Part shown: piece by piece, positions 5,201 through 7,445 of the stretch | How positions within the stretch are numbered: position 1 is the stretch's first letter | How the letters are laid out: each line of letters starts with the position of its first letter | From: Thiorhodovibrio sp. | GTDB taxonomy: Bacteria; Pseudomonadota; Gammaproteobacteria; Chromatiales; Chromatiaceae | Assembly (NCBI GenBank): GCA_007128075.1 | Contig: SKYD01000267.1 | Span: forward strand, 1 to 7,445 | Direction of reading: 5' to 3' | Length of the DNA stretch: 7,445 nucleotides | The notes under the pieces: model-generated | Databases searched by the model: none | Seen by the model: only the letters and a program-made list of their open reading frames with translations | Told to the model about the DNA's origin: nothing | Translations under genes and position numbers: made by a program

Positions 5201-7445
5201 ATGCTGGATAAACAGTATCAACCGCAACAGATCGAGCCGCACTGGTATCAAGTCTGGGAACAGGGTGGCTATTTTGCCCCCCAAGCGCAAGGTCAGGGCG
5301 CGCCCTATTGCATTATGATCCCGCCGCCCAATGTCACTGGCAGCTTACACATGGGGCATGGATTTAACAACACTCTGATGGATACGCTGATTCGCTACCA
5401 GCGGATGATGGGGGCGCGCACCCTCTGGCAGCCGGGCACTGACCATGCTGGCATTGCCACCCAAATGGTGGTCGAGCGCCAGCTTGAGGCAGAGGGCAAA
5501 ACCCGTCACGATCTCGGGCGCGAGCCATTCATCGACCGCGTGTGGCAATGGAAAGCCGAGTCTGGCGGCACCATCACCCGCCAGTTGCGCCGTCTCGGCT
5601 CTTCGCTGGATTGGCAGCATGAACGCTTCACCATGGATCAGGGGCTATCCGATGCCGTGCGCGAGGTCTTTGTGCGGCTCTATGAGGACGGGCTGATTTA
5701 TCGCGGTCAACGGTTGGTCAACTGGGATCCGGTGCTGCATACCGCCGTGTCTGATTTGGAGGTGTTAGCCACTGAAGAAGCCGGGCAGATGTGGGATATC
5801 CGCTATCCGCTGACCAATGGCACTGGCGAGTTGGTGGTCTCGACCACGCGCCCTGAAACCCTGCTCGGCGACTGCGCGGTGGCGGTCAATCCTCAAGATG
5901 AACGCTATCGGCATCTGATCGGCGAGCTGGTCGAACTGCCGCTGACCGGGCGACGGATTCCGATTATTGCCGATGATTATGCCGATCCTGAGTTTGGCAC
6001 TGGCTGTGTCAAGATCACCCCGGCGCATGATTTTAATGACCATGCGGTGTGGCTACGGCATCGTGACGAGCTGCCAATCAGCCACCAGCCGCATGGCGGG
6101 CTGATCAATATTTTCACCATTGATGCCGCGATTCGCGCCAATGCACCCGATGAAGGCACCCTGATCCCCGAGGTATATTGCGGGCTGGATCGCACGGTGG
6201 CACGCCAACGCATTGTTGCTGATCTTAAGGCCCAGGGGCTGCTGGTGAATGTCCGCGATCACAAGCTGATGGTGCCGCGAGGGGATCGCTCCGGCGCGAT
6301 CATCGAGCCGTATCTGACGGATCAATGGTATGTGCGGGTGGCGCCCTTGGCCGCGCCAGCGATTCAGGCAGTGGAGGACGGACGGATTCGCTTTGTTCCC
6401 GATCACTGGAAAAACACCTATTACGAATGGATGCACAATATCCAGGATTGGTGTATCAGTCGTCAAATCTGGTGGGGGCATCGCATCCCCGCCTGGTATG
6501 ACGAGCAGGGCAATGTCTATGTTGGGCATTCCGAGGCCGAGGTGCGCACCCGCCATCAGCTTCCCGACACCCTGGCGCTGCGTCAGGATGAGGATGTGTT
6601 GGACACCTGGTTTAGCTCGGCACTGTGGCCATTTTCGACCCTTGGCTGGCCAGAGCAAACCGAGCGTTTGCAGACTTTTTATCCGACCTCGGTGTTGATC
6701 ACCGGCTTTGACATCATTTTCTTCTGGGTGGCGCGGATGATCATGATGGGGCTGAAGTTCATGGACGCAGTGCCCTTTCATGATGTCTACATTCACGGGC
6801 TGGTGCGTGATAAAAACGGCGACAAGATGTCTAAATCCAAGGGCAATGTGCTCGATCCGATTGATCTGATCGACGGCATTACCCTGGATGACCTGATTGC
6901 CAAGCGCACCAAAGGGCTGATGCAGCCGCATCTTGCCGACAAGATCATTCGCCAAACCCGCGCCGATTTTCCCGAGGGCATCCCCGCTTTTGGCACCGAC
7001 GCACTGCGCTTTACCTTTGCCGCGCTGGCGACCACCGGACGCGATATTAAATTTGACCTGGGGCGCATCGAGGGCTATCGCAATTTCTGCAATAAACTCT
7101 GGAATGCAGCGCGTTATGTGTTAATGAATACCGAGGGGCAGGATTGCAGTGCCGAGGGCAGCGAGCGAACAGTGGCAGATCGCTGGATTCATAGCCGACT
7201 GCATGACACCACGGCGACGGTACACGCAGCACTGCGCGACTATCGCTTCGATCTCGCCGCCCAAGCACTCTATGATTTCACCTGGGGTGATTTTTGTGAT
7301 TGGTATCTGGAGCTGGCAAAAACTGTGCTCACCGATGCCAACGCCAGCGCCGCTGCCCAGCGCGGCACCCGTCACACCTTGGTCAATACACTAGAGCAAT
7401 TGCTGCGGCTGATTCATCCGCTGATGCCCTTTATCAGCGAAGAAA
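5201..7445 (+). CDS. valS: Valyl-tRNA synthetase (ValS), N-terminal 748 residues, cut by window edge
   Basis: ValS charges tRNA(Val) with valine in the cytosol and hydrolyses mischarged threonyl-tRNA(Val). The frame is open from ATG 5201 to the window edge; bacterial ValS is usually about 880-950 residues, so the rest of the anticodon-binding region and the C-terminal coiled coil lie outside. Class I signatures are present: PPPNVTGSLHMGH (41-53, HIGH motif as HMGH), GTDHAGIATQ (79-88), editing (CP1) domain blocks STTRPETLLGD (214-224) and GTGCVKITPAHDFND (266-280), ISRQIWWGHRIPAW (419-432), DVLDTWFSSALWPF (465-478), and KMSKSKGNV (542-550). The anticodon-binding helical domain begins around 680 (DRWIHSRL, then YRFDLAAQALYDFTWGDFCDWYLELAK). 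All catalytic motifs are intact. The start gives the expected N-terminus (YQPQQIEPHWYQVWEQGGYF); the Shine-Dalgarno is weak (GGA at 5187-5189, 11 bases away). It is divergent from the response-regulator operon. Confidence 0.98.
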   Translation, partial: MLDKQYQPQQIEPHWYQVWEQGGYFAPQAQGQGAPYCIMIPPPNVTGSLHMGHGFNNTLMDTLIRYQRMMGARTLWQPGTDHAGIATQMVVERQLEAEGKTRHDLGREPFIDRVWQWKAESGGTITRQLRRLGSSLDWQHERFTMDQGLSDAVREVFVRLYEDGLIYRGQRLVNWDPVLHTAVSDLEVLATEEAGQMWDIRYPLTNGTGELVVSTTRPETLLGDCAVAVNPQDERYRHLIGELVELPLTGRRIPIIADDYADPEFGTGCVKITPAHDFNDHAVWLRHRDELPISHQPHGGLINIFTIDAAIRANAPDEGTLIPEVYCGLDRTVARQRIVADLKAQGLLVNVRDHKLMVPRGDRSGAIIEPYLTDQWYVRVAPLAAPAIQAVEDGRIRFVPDHWKNTYYEWMHNIQDWCISRQIWWGHRIPAWYDEQGNVYVGHSEAEVRTRHQLPDTLALRQDEDVLDTWFSSALWPFSTLGWPEQTERLQTFYPTSVLITGFDIIFFWVARMIMMGLKFMDAVPFHDVYIHGLVRDKNGDKMSKSKGNVLDPIDLIDGITLDDLIAKRTKGLMQPHLADKIIRQTRADFPEGIPAFGTDALRFTFAALATTGRDIKFDLGRIEGYRNFCNKLWNAARYVLMNTEGQDCSAEGSERTVADRWIHSRLHDTTATVHAALRDYRFDLAAQALYDFTWGDFCDWYLELAKTVLTDANASAAAQRGTRHTLVNTLEQLLRLIHPLMPFISEE

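Noticed and set aside
6053..6955. 300-codon open frame on the minus strand inside valS
   Set aside because: It lies wholly antisense to the catalytic core of valS, has no recognisable domain, and is of the kind that GC-biased codon use produces in a shadow frame.

Overview
This 7,445-base window is ordinary chromosomal DNA of a gammaproteobacterium. It is moderately GC-rich and densely packed, and its core genes (leuC, dusA, valS) are of gammaproteobacterial type. The exact protein style (LeuC beginning MSPRTLYDKLWDDH, a DUF1015 protein beginning MSLIQPFRGW) makes me lean towards the purple sulfur bacteria and their relatives (Chromatiales), but that is an impression from memory and not a proven placement. 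I see no mobile element, CRISPR array, tRNA or rRNA. No stretch longer than about 110 bases lacks a gene.

Layout: (1) Bases 1-899, minus strand, hold the N-terminal two thirds of leuC (leucine biosynthesis), cut by the window edge. (2) Bases 900-980 are a short divergent intergenic region with a perfect 8-bp inverted repeat. (3) On the plus strand, a DUF1015 family protein (981-2219) overlaps dusA (2212-3180, tRNA dihydrouridine synthase) by 8 bases, so the two probably form one transcript. (4) On the minus strand, a two-component operon converges on dusA. It consists of a response regulator whose output half is a TPR-like helical repeat (3883-5094), followed by a small sensorless cytosolic histidine kinase (3177-3875). 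The stop codons of dusA and the kinase interleave. (5) Bases 5095-5200 are a divergent intergenic region carrying two back-to-back sigma70-like promoter candidates that share one -10 palindrome. (6) Bases 5201-7445, plus strand, hold the first 748 residues of valS (valyl-tRNA synthetase), cut by the window edge.

How the genes relate: leuC (branched-chain amino acid synthesis), dusA (tRNA modification) and valS (tRNA charging) are housekeeping genes with loosely related themes, but nothing in the sequence shows that they act as one system. The least explained part is the response regulator/histidine kinase pair. It has a clear phosphorelay core, no sensor, no membrane segment and no DNA-binding or enzymatic output, so both its signal and its target must come through protein partners. 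The DUF1015 protein is conserved but of unknown function.
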